From JAHEZL01 sp964406465 (GTDB lineage: Bacteria; Bacteroidota; Bacteroidia; Flavobacteriales_C; GCA-002722245): 37,966 nucleotides of DNA. The notes under the pieces are model-generated. The model worked only from the letters and a program-made list of their open reading frames with translations. It ran no database searches and had not been told where the DNA came from. The stretch spans positions 1 through 37,966 of the forward strand of contig CAYORT010000028.1 of NCBI GenBank assembly GCA_964406465.1. Direction: 5' to 3'. Shown here piece by piece: positions 16,268 through 25,010 of the stretch; position 1 is the first letter of the stretch; each line of letters opens with the position of its first letter. The position numbers were made by a program, and so were the translations under genes.

Positions 16268-17311
16268 ATGAAGGATATTCAAATTGGAAAATACACGGTA
16301 GGTAAAGGCCATTTACCTTTTGTTATCGCTGAAATGTCGGGTAATCATAATCAATCTTTAGAAAGAGGATTGCAAATTATTGAAGCGGCCGCTGCTACGG
16401 GTGCACACGCAGTGAAGTTGCAAACTTATACTCCCGACACCATGACCCTTAAAGGTGTTATAACCATTGAGGATAAAGAATCGCTGTGGTATGGAAGAGA
16501 GTTGTATGAGTTGTATCAAGAAGCCTATACTCCTTGGGAATGGCACGCTCCTTTATTCAAAAGAGCCAAAGAGTTGGGATTAGAAATTTTTAGCACTCCC
16601 TTTGATGAAACGGCGGTTGATTTTTTAGAGGAATTGGGGGTGAATGTGTATAAAATTGCTTCGTTTGAAAACACCGATTGGCCATTATTGAAAAAAGTAG
16701 CGCAAACAGGTAAGCCAGTCATTATGTCTACAGGGGCGGCTTCTATCGCCGATATATCGCAAGCTGTAGAGATATTGAGAAGCAATGGCTGCGAAGATTT
16801 AGTATTGTTGAAATGCACGAGTACTTATCCTGCAACACCCGAAAACACTAACTTAAACACCATTCCTCATTTACGAGATTTATACAATTGCCATGTTGGT
16901 TTATCTGATCATACTTTAGGTGTGGGTGTTTCTATTGCGGCTGTTGCGCTAGGCGCATGTGTCATAGAAAAGCATTTTACATTAAGTAGGGCAGAAGGGG
17001 GAGTGGATTCGGCATTCTCTATGGAACCCCATGAAATGAAAAGTTTGGTGGTTGAAAGCGAAAGAGCTTTTCTAGGTATGGGTAAAATTCAGTATGGTGT
17101 GCAAAAAGCCGAAACAAAAAGTTTAGTATACAAACGTTCGATTTACATAGCGGAAGACATTAAAGCTGGCGATAAATTCACGAAAGAAAATGTGCGCGTT
17201 ATTCGTCCGGGCTTCGGCTTACACTCTAAATACTACGAAGGATTAATTGGCAAAACGGCCAAGGTTGATTTGAAAAAAGGTAAGCCATTGTCGTTTGATG
17301 ATTTGATTTAA
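16268..17311 (+). CDS. pseI: Pseudaminic acid synthase
   Basis: A 347-residue NeuB-family enzyme that condenses PEP with 6-deoxy-2,4-diacetamido-altrose (the PseG product) to form pseudaminic acid. The N-terminal 'VIAEMSGNHNQSLERG' is the PseI version of the NeuB first strand. 'STPFDETAVDFLEEL', 'LLKCTSTYP', 'GLSDHTLGVG' and 'VIEKHFTL' line the TIM barrel with the metal- and PEP-binding residues. The last 60 residues form the SAF/antifreeze-like domain ('YKRSIYIAEDIKAGDKFT'). Length is typical. It is one of three synthase-type proteins in the window. Confidence 0.95.
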   Translation: MKDIQIGKYTVGKGHLPFVIAEMSGNHNQSLERGLQIIEAAAATGAHAVKLQTYTPDTMTLKGVITIEDKESLWYGRELYELYQEAYTPWEWHAPLFKRAKELGLEIFSTPFDETAVDFLEELGVNVYKIASFENTDWPLLKKVAQTGKPVIMSTGAASIADISQAVEILRSNGCEDLVLLKCTSTYPATPENTNLNTIPHLRDLYNCHVGLSDHTLGVGVSIAAVALGACVIEKHFTLSRAEGGVDSAFSMEPHEMKSLVVESERAFLGMGKIQYGVQKAETKSLVYKRSIYIAEDIKAGDKFTKENVRVIRPGFGLHSKYYEGLIGKTAKVDLKKGKPLSFDDLI

Positions 17312-17315
17312 GTTG

Positions 17316-18332
17316 ATGTCTAAAAGAACCATATATTTTCGCGCCGATGGCAATGGAAGCATTGGATTTGGCCACGTGATTAGGTCGTTGGCATTGGCAG
17401 ATATGTTGAGGATTGATTTTGAATTGGTATTCATAGCCAAACAATCTTCACGCGTATTAGAAAAAGAGATTTTACAAGTGTGTCATCATGTAATTTGGAT
17501 AGAAGATGGTTTAAACTTGTATCTTGAAGCAGAATTCTTACAACAGAAAATAACACCAAATTCAATTGCAGTAATTGATGGTTATAACTTCGATACAGCC
17601 TACCAGAAAGAATTTAAAAAGATGTTTTCAAGTTTAGTGGCTATTGATGACCTTCATCAATTTCCTTTTGTGGCAGATGTAATTGTTAACCAATCGGGCA
17701 AAGTAAGCCTTCAAGATTATAAGGTTGAAAATGATTTAATGCTTTGTTCGGGTTACGATTATTTGCTGTTAAGATCACCTTTCCTAAAGGCTGCACAAAC
17801 AAAGAAACGCAAAGAAGATAATGGTGTTGTTTTCATTTGTTTTGGTGGTGCAGATGTACACAATATAACTATGAAAAGCGCTAAGGCTGCCCTTTTAAAT
17901 AGTAGAGTCAAAGGAATTGAAATAGTGGTGTCAAGTACTTATCGCTTTCACGAAGAACTTGAAAAACTAAAAGAAGTTAGTGGAAAACCGATGAGAATTC
18001 ACATGCAATTGAATGAAAATGAAATGTGCGAACTGATGAAGCAATGTTCTCTTGCTATCGCACCTTCAAGTAGTATTTCTCTTGAGTTGTGCTCGGTGGG
18101 CATAGGCTTGGTTTCTGGTTATTATGTGGATAATCAAGTTGATTTATACGAATTTGGACTAAGTAAAGGTGTGTTTGTAGGGGTAGGTGATTTTTGTGCT
18201 GTTTCAGAAGAAGAATTGGCAAATAGCTTATCTTCTAATGACTTGTTAGATTCGGTACATGCAGAACAAGAAAAATGGTTTAAGGGACAAAGTGCTGCCA
18301 ATTTTCAGCAACTTTTTTTGTCCCTTAAATAA
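17316..18332 (+). CDS. pseG: UDP-2,4-diacetamido-2,4,6-trideoxy-altropyranose hydrolase
   Basis: A 338-residue GT-B-like hydrolase that removes UDP from the PseH product before PseI. The N-terminal 'FRADGNGSIGFGHVIRSLAL' carries the G-x-G-H-x-x-R loop with the catalytic His. 'FICFGGADVHN' opens the second domain, and 'IAPSSSISLELCSVG' is the UDP-binding part. ATG 17316 is preferred over the in-frame TTG 17313. It starts four bases after pseI and ends the forward operon. It is convergent with the fusion gene, whose stop lies six bases away. Confidence 0.93.
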   Translation: MSKRTIYFRADGNGSIGFGHVIRSLALADMLRIDFELVFIAKQSSRVLEKEILQVCHHVIWIEDGLNLYLEAEFLQQKITPNSIAVIDGYNFDTAYQKEFKKMFSSLVAIDDLHQFPFVADVIVNQSGKVSLQDYKVENDLMLCSGYDYLLLRSPFLKAAQTKKRKEDNGVVFICFGGADVHNITMKSAKAALLNSRVKGIEIVVSSTYRFHEELEKLKEVSGKPMRIHMQLNENEMCELMKQCSLAIAPSSSISLELCSVGIGLVSGYYVDNQVDLYEFGLSKGVFVGVGDFCAVSEEELANSLSSNDLLDSVHAEQEKWFKGQSAANFQQLFLSLK

Positions 18333-18338
18333 TATCAA

Positions 18339-20114
18339 TTAATTTATTTTAGTCACCTTATTTAAAAGATCAATCAATGTTTGATCGGTTAAATATTTGG
18401 TTTCCATTTTTCTGTTGATATTGGCAATGTCAGGGTTCTTGTCGAGATATTTAATTACTTCTTTCAAAGAAGATTCAATTTTATTTTCAGCAAAATAAGC
18501 TTCAATTTTATTGAACATTTCTAAATCCTCAGCATAATCTAAAGTAAGGCGGTAATCTCTAATCCACTGATCGGGCAAATTAATTTCGTTGATTTTAAAG
18601 TGCTCGGCATTGTTCACAAAATACCAGGTCATATATTCAGAGTAATCGGCATTTGGAAAATGTCTTTTCACCTTTTTTAGTGCCGCTACATTTATAACTT
18701 CCAAGTTAGTTCCAATAGAAGCAGCTTTGGCTCTGCTATAATCGGCACCAGTTTCAAAATGCGATTTTAAAATTGGTTGTAGAATCTCATCAGCCATGTA
18801 AGGCATATCGGCAGTAATTCTTACAATAACATCAATTTTAAGTTGGTCGATAATATCTAAATATCGTTTGATCACATCCATTGGATGACCTTTGTGAAAT
18901 ATTACCGAAGGAGAATAGGTATAGTTTTCTAATTCTGCATCTTCTTCAACATCTGATGTGGCTAAAATGGTGTGATTAACATTGGTGAATTTCATTGCAC
19001 TTTTAATACAAAATTCAACAGAGCTTAAATCTCCAATTTTTAATAATGCTTTTTTTGTCAATCGAGAAGATTTTAATCGGCAAGCAATGATGGCCGCGAT
19101 ATTTGCTTTTTTAAAGTCTTCATTTTTGAGCGTTTCACCAGCTTTTTTGTCGGTTTGCAAAACATGCCAACTGTTGATGTATGAGGCTACTTCAGTCGTT
19201 CTTAATCCTGCTTGAGAACTTCTTTTGAATACGAAATCGGTTTCAAGATTAGGCGTTTTCCCTGCTTCCAAATCCCTATTTAAAACCGGAATTTGAATGG
19301 TTGAATTTAGGTAATTTGCTTCTTTCTCATTGATGTATTCTTGTTCTAAAAGCGAAGTGAATTTCTTTAGATTATTTAGGTATATTTTGTAACGATCAAT
19401 AGTTAAACTAGAGTAGTGGTCGTATTCTGGTTTATTGCCCGATAAGCACACATGTTTTTCAATGATTTCGGCACCTTGCATTGCTGCGAAAACCGGTAAG
19501 ATTAATGAGTCATCCGATGCCGCGTCGAGATGATCGGTGAAGCTAATTCTGTGTTTGAATGTATTTTTAAGAATGCCTATTTTATTTAATCCATTATCTT
19601 CTAAAGCTGTAGGATAACCTTGAAATCCTACTTGAAGAACGATCTCTTTCGGATTTAAACTTTTGGCAAAATCATCGATAATTCCTTGGATGTTATTTAA
19701 CTCTAAACCAGAGATATTTAGCAAGACAATTTTATCTTTCAAATCAATTTTTTCGAATTGTTTGATGAGGTTTTTATTGTATAAAATTGAGGCTTGAAAT
19801 TTTAAACCATGAATTGCATTCAAATTTTGATCAATTATTTTTAAGGAGTAATCATCAAAGGTATCAATCCATACATCAAATGATTTTGCACTCTCTGTAA
19901 TGATTTCTTTCCATTTTTGCTCATCGAAAAACAACTTGATATACATGTCGTACCAAGAGAAATCGGGCAATGCGATTTGATCGTATTTGAAGGGTTGAAA
20001 TTTTACTCCATCAATACCATCGGTATCTTTAAATTCTTGAATTAAATTTTTAAGGTAATTGAAATCACCTCCGTGCACGTTGGCAATTTCTATGATGTTG
20101 TAAGTTTTTGTCAT
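18339..20114 (-). CDS. NeuB-like synthase / SpsF-type cytidylyltransferase fusion
   Basis: A 591-residue fusion. Residues 1-260 are a divergent NeuB barrel: 'IIEIANVHGG' replaces 'IAEaGvNHnG', then 'GVKFQPFK', 'WIDTFDD' (for STPFD), 'SFTDHLDAAS' (for G-x-S-D-H-T) and 'IIEKHVCLSG'. Residues about 270-335 resemble a SAF domain ('RSSQAGLRT...KKAGETLKNEDF'). Residues about 339-580 are an SpsF-type nucleotidyltransferase: 'AAIIACRLKSSRL', 'ILATSDVEEDAEL', 'VIVRITADMP', 'YRLTLDYAEDLEMF'. It could both form an ulosonic acid and load it onto CMP. No separate PseF is seen, so it may serve the pseudaminic route. It lies six bases after the HisF-like gene, so it shares the acetamidino operon. Confidence 0.8.
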   Translation of the reverse strand: MTKTYNIIEIANVHGGDFNYLKNLIQEFKDTDGIDGVKFQPFKYDQIALPDFSWYDMYIKLFFDEQKWKEIITESAKSFDVWIDTFDDYSLKIIDQNLNAIHGLKFQASILYNKNLIKQFEKIDLKDKIVLLNISGLELNNIQGIIDDFAKSLNPKEIVLQVGFQGYPTALEDNGLNKIGILKNTFKHRISFTDHLDAASDDSLILPVFAAMQGAEIIEKHVCLSGNKPEYDHYSSLTIDRYKIYLNNLKKFTSLLEQEYINEKEANYLNSTIQIPVLNRDLEAGKTPNLETDFVFKRSSQAGLRTTEVASYINSWHVLQTDKKAGETLKNEDFKKANIAAIIACRLKSSRLTKKALLKIGDLSSVEFCIKSAMKFTNVNHTILATSDVEEDAELENYTYSPSVIFHKGHPMDVIKRYLDIIDQLKIDVIVRITADMPYMADEILQPILKSHFETGADYSRAKAASIGTNLEVINVAALKKVKRHFPNADYSEYMTWYFVNNAEHFKINEINLPDQWIRDYRLTLDYAEDLEMFNKIEAYFAENKIESSLKEVIKYLDKNPDIANINRKMETKYLTDQTLIDLLNKVTKIN

Positions 20115-20120
20115 GATTAA

Positions 20121-20870
20121 TTATATTATTCTTACTGGTTTTCCAATAGATTGTAACTGTAATTTTATGTCGAGAGGAGTATATCTTGTAAAGTGAAAAA
20201 TACTTGCAGAACCAACGGCTTCAACATTAGTGCTTTGAAATAGATCGTGGTAATGCTGCATTTTTCCTCCACCGCCAACAGCAATAACGGGTATTGATGT
20301 GAGTGCTAAAGCTTCAGTAACCAATTGTTCGTCGAAACCTTGCATCATGCCATCGTTATCAACGCTGGTAATGATAAATTCTCCTGCACCACATTTTTCC
20401 ATTTGTTTAATGAAATCTTGTAGTGAAATGTCGATATTGAGTTTGTTGTGTATTTTATATCCTTCAGCACTTTTGTATGCATCTACAGAAATTGTGATGC
20501 ATTGACTTCCAAAGAAATTTACAAATTGTTCGATCAATTTAGGATGCGTAAGTGCTTTGGTTTTAATTACCACTTTATCTGCGCCAATTTTTAGCAAATC
20601 ATTAATGTCTTCAATGCTTTCGATGCCACCTCCAATAGCTACAGGCATGAAGCATTCCTTGATAACATCGCCAACAATTTTAAGATTGATTTTTCTTTTT
20701 TGCTCAGATGCAAAAATATCTAGAAACACCAATTCATCAACACCCCTACTGTTGTATACACGAGCAGCTTGCACAGGATTGCCAACCATTCTTGGATTCT
20801 TAAATTGCTTGGTTTTCACAAGTCCGAAACCATTAAAAGTCAATATGGGAATTATCCTTGTTTTAAGCAT
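20121..20870 (-). CDS. HisF-like acetamidino modification protein (AglZ/HisF2 type)
   Basis: A 249-residue HisF-type (beta-alpha)8 barrel. Starting at ATG 20870, residues number like Thermotoga HisF: R5, 'DELVFLD' (E46 position), 'GADKV' (K99 position) and 'GAGEFIITS' (E167 position) keep the ammonia gate. The catalytic Asp11 of 'ACLDVKDG' is Thr in 'PILTFNGF', whereas the Asp130 position is kept ('ISVDAYK'). Loss of Asp11 argues against IGP synthase activity. In the WbpG/HisH2/HisF2 type of system such a protein helps pass ammonia to a sugar amidotransferase. It overlaps the HisH-like gene by eight bases. The TTG at 20879 is a less likely start. Confidence 0.88.
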   Translation of the reverse strand: MLKTRIIPILTFNGFGLVKTKQFKNPRMVGNPVQAARVYNSRGVDELVFLDIFASEQKRKINLKIVGDVIKECFMPVAIGGGIESIEDINDLLKIGADKVVIKTKALTHPKLIEQFVNFFGSQCITISVDAYKSAEGYKIHNKLNIDISLQDFIKQMEKCGAGEFIITSVDNDGMMQGFDEQLVTEALALTSIPVIAVGGGGKMQHYHDLFQSTNVEAVGSASIFHFTRYTPLDIKLQLQSIGKPVRII

Positions 20871-21468
20871 TGCTTTCAAAGAATGTTTTAAGAAGTTTTA
20901 GTCCGGCTTCCTGACTTTTTTCTGGATGAAATTGTGTGGCAAATATGTTTTCTTTTTGAATGCTAGCAACGAAACTTTCGCCGTAATCTACAGTAGCAGC
21001 TATAACATCTTTTTCTTCTGAATCAAAGTGATATCCATGAATAAAGTAGAAATCCTTGTCTTCAAGAGTTTTGAAATAAGTATGATTGAGGATATTCAAA
21101 TTATTCCAGCCCATGTGCGGTACGCGAAATGGAATATTTTCTATTTTTCTTACAGTGCCTTTAATCCAGCCTAGTCCTTTGCAATCATTGGGTTCTGTGC
21201 CATGTTCGGCCAGCAGCTGCATGCCAAGACAAATGCCAAGAAATTTCTTTTTCTTTACAAGTACCTCGTGGTTTAAAATTTTGTCTAGTCCTTTTTGTTC
21301 AAGGTGTTTCATGCCTTGTTCAAAAGAGCCAACACCCGGTAGTAATATGAAATCGGCCTTTTCAATATCTGCTTGTTCTGCTGTAACTGCATTTTCAATT
21401 TTTAAAAAATTGAGTGCTTTTTGAACAGATGCAATGTTCCCCATGCCGTAGTCAATGATTGCTACCAT
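20863..21468 (-). CDS. HisH-like glutamine amidotransferase
   Basis: A 201-residue class I glutaminase releasing ammonia from glutamine. The nucleophile is Cys80 in 'LGICLGMQ', and the partners are His181 and Glu183 in 'QFHPEKS', so the triad is intact. The N-terminal 'MVAIIDYGMGNIASV' is typical HisH. No other his genes are nearby. The overlap with the HisF-like gene and the adjacent sugar amidotransferase point to supplying ammonia for acetamidino formation on an ulosonic acid or its precursor. Confidence 0.9.
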   Translation of the reverse strand: MVAIIDYGMGNIASVQKALNFLKIENAVTAEQADIEKADFILLPGVGSFEQGMKHLEQKGLDKILNHEVLVKKKKFLGICLGMQLLAEHGTEPNDCKGLGWIKGTVRKIENIPFRVPHMGWNNLNILNHTYFKTLEDKDFYFIHGYHFDSEEKDVIAATVDYGESFVASIQKENIFATQFHPEKSQEAGLKLLKTFFESNA

Positions 21469-21471
21469 CTG

Positions 21472-22623
21472 CTATTCTACCTCAAAGTTTCGAATTAAAT
21501 TTCCGTCTTGGTCTCTTAAAAATTTTCCGTTTTCATCTTGTTTGAATAGAACCGGGTTAGTGAATGAATCAATGATATCATCAACTTCTTGTTTGGTCAT
21601 TCCCGAATAATCGATGAAATCTTGAATTCCAATATGAGGGTATTTTCCATCGTATTGTTTCACCAATTTTAATGCTTCTTCGCGAGTTAAACGGTTGTTT
21701 CTAATGTCGATGCAAGCATGGTCTGTAGCTCTTGCAAATCCATATTTTACAAACTTAAGGTAGTCGTGTAAACTATGCATTTTTTCGTCGAGATTTTCGT
21801 AGTTGGTATAGGTGCCTTCAACCGGTCCGTCTTCTTTTACAGAAAAACCATGTTTCATTACTATTTCCAATTGTTTTCTTGCATCCCAGAAGAAATAATG
21901 CCCCAAGAAAATACCGGTAACCCCAACTCTATTGATGTCTTCATCACTAGGGTAGAAGTAGGGGGTTAAATCTTTTTCTGTTAAGCCATCAACGCCCACC
22001 ATATCTTGAATTCTATTTCCAAGTAAGCCTCCAAACTCCTCAAGCCATCTTCTGTTGAGATGTTTATTTTGTATTTCGTCTATCGGGCCGCCATATTCTT
22101 GCTGCGGATTTTCTCCCCAAATGATAAGGGGTACATTAAATTTTACAGCAAAATGTACAGGTATCGTAAATATTCCAAGGTGGTTTGGCCACATTTCGTC
22201 TCCTACACGCTTGAATCCTTCAATTACCATGCTTTTATAGGCATTGTAATTCTTCTTGAAGTAAATGAGGTCGATGCCCATTTTTGAAATATTGTCTAGG
22301 TTTTTTTGCCCTAATTCTGTAATGTTTGTTGTTTCAAAGCAAACACACAATGGGTTTAAGCCGCATACCTCCTTCATGAAATAGGCTTGGTAGGTACTAT
22401 CTTTTCCTCCACTCACTGGAATAAGGCAATCGTAGCCAGTTTCTCCTGGTTTCTTTTTGTAGTGTTCAATGATACTAAAGAAGTCTTTTTTTCTCTGTTC
22501 CCAGTCGATACCAACATTTTTTTGTTCAGCCGCTATACATGCTGAGCAAACACCTTGCTCATTGAAAAATAGATCAGGCTTAGTTTCTGGAAACAAACAT
22601 TTTGTACAGTACTTAATTTTCAT
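21472..22623 (-). CDS. N-acetyl sugar amidotransferase
   Basis: A 383-residue PP-loop ATP pyrophosphatase of the PseA/LegA/WbpG group, which turns an N-acetyl into an acetamidino group using ammonia. The pyrophosphate loop 'SGGKDS' is at residues 71-76. Two CxxC pairs (C6/C9, C26/C29) may bind zinc. 'PLIIWGENPQQEYGG' and 'ARATDHACIDIRNNRLTREEA' are further family blocks. Three bases separate it from the HisH-like gene and seven from pseC, so pseB-pseC-amidotransferase-HisH-HisF-fusion reads as one operon. The substrate is probably a pseudaminic-type sugar, but this is inferred from position. Confidence 0.9.
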   Translation of the reverse strand: MKIKYCTKCLFPETKPDLFFNEQGVCSACIAAEQKNVGIDWEQRKKDFFSIIEHYKKKPGETGYDCLIPVSGGKDSTYQAYFMKEVCGLNPLCVCFETTNITELGQKNLDNISKMGIDLIYFKKNYNAYKSMVIEGFKRVGDEMWPNHLGIFTIPVHFAVKFNVPLIIWGENPQQEYGGPIDEIQNKHLNRRWLEEFGGLLGNRIQDMVGVDGLTEKDLTPYFYPSDEDINRVGVTGIFLGHYFFWDARKQLEIVMKHGFSVKEDGPVEGTYTNYENLDEKMHSLHDYLKFVKYGFARATDHACIDIRNNRLTREEALKLVKQYDGKYPHIGIQDFIDYSGMTKQEVDDIIDSFTNPVLFKQDENGKFLRDQDGNLIRNFEVE

Positions 22624-22630
22624 TGTATGA

Positions 22631-23785
22631 TTAATTGTGAATTAAAAACTCTTTAATTTTTTGAATAACAAACGCTTGCTCTTCCTCCGTCAAAGTTGGA
22701 AACATAGGCAGACTTAAGCAATGTTGATAGTATTTTTCTGATACAGGTAATGAAATATTTTGTTGCAAACTTTTGTAGTAAGGCATGGTATGTACTGGGA
22801 TGTAATGCACTTGCGTATAAATATTGTTCGCTCTTAAATGGTTGTACAATCCCAATCTATCCTCTACCTGAATGATGTATAGATGGAAAGCATGTCCGCT
22901 ATCGTACTTCGGTAATTTTATTTGCTTGCCCATCGAAGTAAAAGCTAAATCGTATTTCTTCGCAATTTCTTTTCTTTTTTCCAATCCGTTATCCGCTCTT
23001 TGCAGCTGAGTAATACCCAGCGCTGCTTGCATATCGCTAATTCGGTAATTGTATCCCAAAGTCTGCATTTCATAATACCAACCACCATGATTTTCATGCA
23101 ACAGATTGGCATCCTTGGTGATGCCGTGGGTTCTAAGCAAAATTAGCTTGTCATATAATTCTTTGCTGTTGGTCGTAATCATACCACCTTCACCAGTAGC
23201 AATATGCTTAACAGGGTGAAAGGAGAAGATAGCTAAATCGGCAAATTCGCCGTTGCCACATTTTTGTTTTTGATTTTTTGAATCAATAAAATATCCTCCA
23301 GGGGCATGACAAGCGTCTTCTATAATCCAAAGGTTGTATTCGTCTGCCAGTTTTTTTAATTCCTCAAGGTTGACTGCTTGTCCGGCAAAATCAACAGGAA
23401 TTAAACCCTTCACACTACCTTTTGGTTGTGATTGAATTAACTCTCTAATTTTGTTGATGTCGATGAGGAAGCTCTCTGCATCGATATCGGCAAATAAAAC
23501 ATCACCACCGCAATATTTCACGCAATTGGCAGAAGCCGCAAAGGTGATAGGGGTAGTAATAACTTTATCCCCTTTTTTTACATCGAGTGCAAGAGCACAT
23601 AAATGAAGAGCTGCTGTTCCGTTTGCTACGGCCACGGCATATTTTGCGCCGATATAATTGGCGAAAGCATTTTCGAATTCAGCGATTTTCGGACCCTGAG
23701 TAAGGAAATCCGATTGAAGTGTTTCAATTACTGCCTCAATATCACTTTGTGAAATATCTTGTTTTCCGTAGGGAATTGCTTTCAT
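22631..23785 (-). CDS. pseC: UDP-4-amino-4,6-dideoxy-N-acetyl-L-altrosamine transaminase
   Basis: A 384-residue PLP aminotransferase of the DegT/DnrJ/EryC1 (ArnB-like) group, adding the C4 amine to the PseB product with glutamate as donor. It begins 'AIPYGKQDISQSDIEAVIETL...LTQGP', the PseC form. 'VAVANGTAAL' binds PLP phosphate, 'IIEDACHAPGG' carries the Asp/His of the cofactor site, and Lys193 in 'FSFHPVKHIATGEGG' is the Schiff-base lysine. ATG 23785 is preferred to the GTG at 23791, which overlaps the pseB stop. It lies five bases after pseB. Confidence 0.95.
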   Translation of the reverse strand: MKAIPYGKQDISQSDIEAVIETLQSDFLTQGPKIAEFENAFANYIGAKYAVAVANGTAALHLCALALDVKKGDKVITTPITFAASANCVKYCGGDVLFADIDAESFLIDINKIRELIQSQPKGSVKGLIPVDFAGQAVNLEELKKLADEYNLWIIEDACHAPGGYFIDSKNQKQKCGNGEFADLAIFSFHPVKHIATGEGGMITTNSKELYDKLILLRTHGITKDANLLHENHGGWYYEMQTLGYNYRISDMQAALGITQLQRADNGLEKRKEIAKKYDLAFTSMGKQIKLPKYDSGHAFHLYIIQVEDRLGLYNHLRANNIYTQVHYIPVHTMPYYKSLQQNISLPVSEKYYQHCLSLPMFPTLTEEEQAFVIQKIKEFLIHN

Positions 23786-23790
23786 TACCA

Positions 23791-24804
23791 CTAATTAAAA
23801 TTAGGATCTACGTGCTCTTTGATAAGTTTTCTTAATGTCTCAGCATCAATCCATTCGGTGTTTTGATCGGAACTGTATCTAAAACCTTTTTCTACTGGTT
23901 TAGCTTTAAAATGCTCAATAAATTGTTTTAAATCCCAGTTGGTCACCTGAGGAAGAATAGCATAATATTTCCCTAGGTCGTATGTTGTAAAGGAGTCGGA
24001 TTCGGTAATCATTTCTTCATGTAGTTTTTCACCCGGACGAATACCGATAATGTCCATTTTACATTCTGGTCCGATGGCCTTAGCCACTTCGGTAATCACG
24101 TATGATGGAATTTTAGGAACAAAGATTTCTCCTCCCCAAGCGGTTTCCATAGCATGTAAAACCATGTCAACTCCTTCTTGCAATGATATGTTGAAGCGAG
24201 TCATTTCGGGATTGGTGATGGTAAGCACGCCTTCTTTTCTTTTGTTGATGAAAAATGGAATTACAGAGCCGTTCGACCCCATTACATTGCCGTACCGAAC
24301 AACAGAGAACTTAATATTATTCCAGCCCTTGATATTGTTAGCGGCTACGAACAGTTTATCTGAACAAAGTTTAGTAGCGCCATAGAGGTTGATAGGAGCA
24401 GCTGCTTTATCTGTCGACAACGCAACTACATTTTCTACTCCGGCTTCTAAACAAGCGGTAATTAAATTTTCGGCACCTAAAACATTGGTTTTTACACATT
24501 CCATAGGGTTGTATTCGGCAATGTGAATGTGTTTCATCGCCGCTGCATGTATAACATATTCAATACCTTTTAGTGCTGTTTTGAGGCGGTTAACATCTCT
24601 AATATCGCCAATGAAATATCTAAGTGCTTTGTATTTAGTATCAGGAAACTCCTGATTCATCTGAAATTGTTTTTGTTCATCTCTTGAGAAGATTACCAAT
24701 CTTTTTACATCAGGCCATCTTTCCAAAATATTCTTAGTAAGGTGTTTTCCTAAAGACCCAGTTCCACCAGTAATTAGAACTGATTTTCCATTTAAATTAA
24801 GCAT
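23791..24804 (-). CDS. pseB: UDP-N-acetylglucosamine 4,6-dehydratase (inverting)
   Basis: A 337-residue short-form FlaA1/PseB SDR. It dehydrates UDP-GlcNAc and inverts C5, the first step towards pseudaminic acid. The NAD(P) loop is 'LITGGTGSLGKH' at residues 10-21. 'LSTDKA' at 129-134 and Y141-x-x-x-K145 ('YGATK') form the active site, and 'VRYGNVMGSNGSVIPFF' is conserved in the family. It is the first gene of the reverse operon and has a consensus Bacteroidota promoter 25 bases upstream. Confidence 0.96.
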   Translation of the reverse strand: MLNLNGKSVLITGGTGSLGKHLTKNILERWPDVKRLVIFSRDEQKQFQMNQEFPDTKYKALRYFIGDIRDVNRLKTALKGIEYVIHAAAMKHIHIAEYNPMECVKTNVLGAENLITACLEAGVENVVALSTDKAAAPINLYGATKLCSDKLFVAANNIKGWNNIKFSVVRYGNVMGSNGSVIPFFINKRKEGVLTITNPEMTRFNISLQEGVDMVLHAMETAWGGEIFVPKIPSYVITEVAKAIGPECKMDIIGIRPGEKLHEEMITESDSFTTYDLGKYYAILPQVTNWDLKQFIEHFKAKPVEKGFRYSSDQNTEWIDAETLRKLIKEHVDPNFN

Positions 24805-24828
24805 GCTCGTAATTAAAAGTTATACCAG

Positions 24829-24861
24829 CAAATATAGCACAATTAATAGGAAGAGAACAAA
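24829..24861 (-). promoter_or_regulatory. Bacteroidota-type promoter for pseB operon
   Basis: On the reverse strand, TTTG (24861-24858), a 21-base spacer, then TATATTTG (24836-24829) match TTTG-N19-21-TAnnTTTG exactly. The transcript would start near 24822, about 18 bases before the pseB ATG. Confidence 0.65.
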
Positions 24862-24931
24862 TGCAACCGAAATACAGCAGTGATTGACTTTTAACTCTTT
24901 TGAAAATAATTGAAAATAGGTCAAAAATCAT

Positions 24932-24953
24932 AGCCTAAAAGTGTAGGCTTTTT
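24932..24953 (+). terminator. Small hairpin with T-run upstream of legI
   Basis: AGCCTA, a six-base loop and TAGGCT are followed by TTTT. This looks like a weak intrinsic terminator on the forward strand, about 60 bases before the legI start, in the 206-base gap between divergent operons. It may be an attenuator-like leader element or chance. I found no exact TAnnTTTG promoter for legI in this gap. Confidence 0.3.
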
Positions 24954-25010
24954 AAACAATAGGAGTATATTTAGGCCAAATTTCAAGATTAGATATAGAG
25001 CACAAAAAAA

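Noticed and set aside
18339..20114. The NeuB/SpsF fusion as an assembly or frameshift artefact
   Set aside because: One uninterrupted frame covers both domains with a SAF-like linker between them, and spacing to the neighbouring gene is normal for the operon.
20121..21468. hisF and hisH as histidine biosynthesis genes
   Set aside because: No other his genes are nearby, the HisF-like protein lacks the Asp11 equivalent, and the pair is joined to a sugar amidotransferase in a glycan operon. The same holds for 35881-37381.
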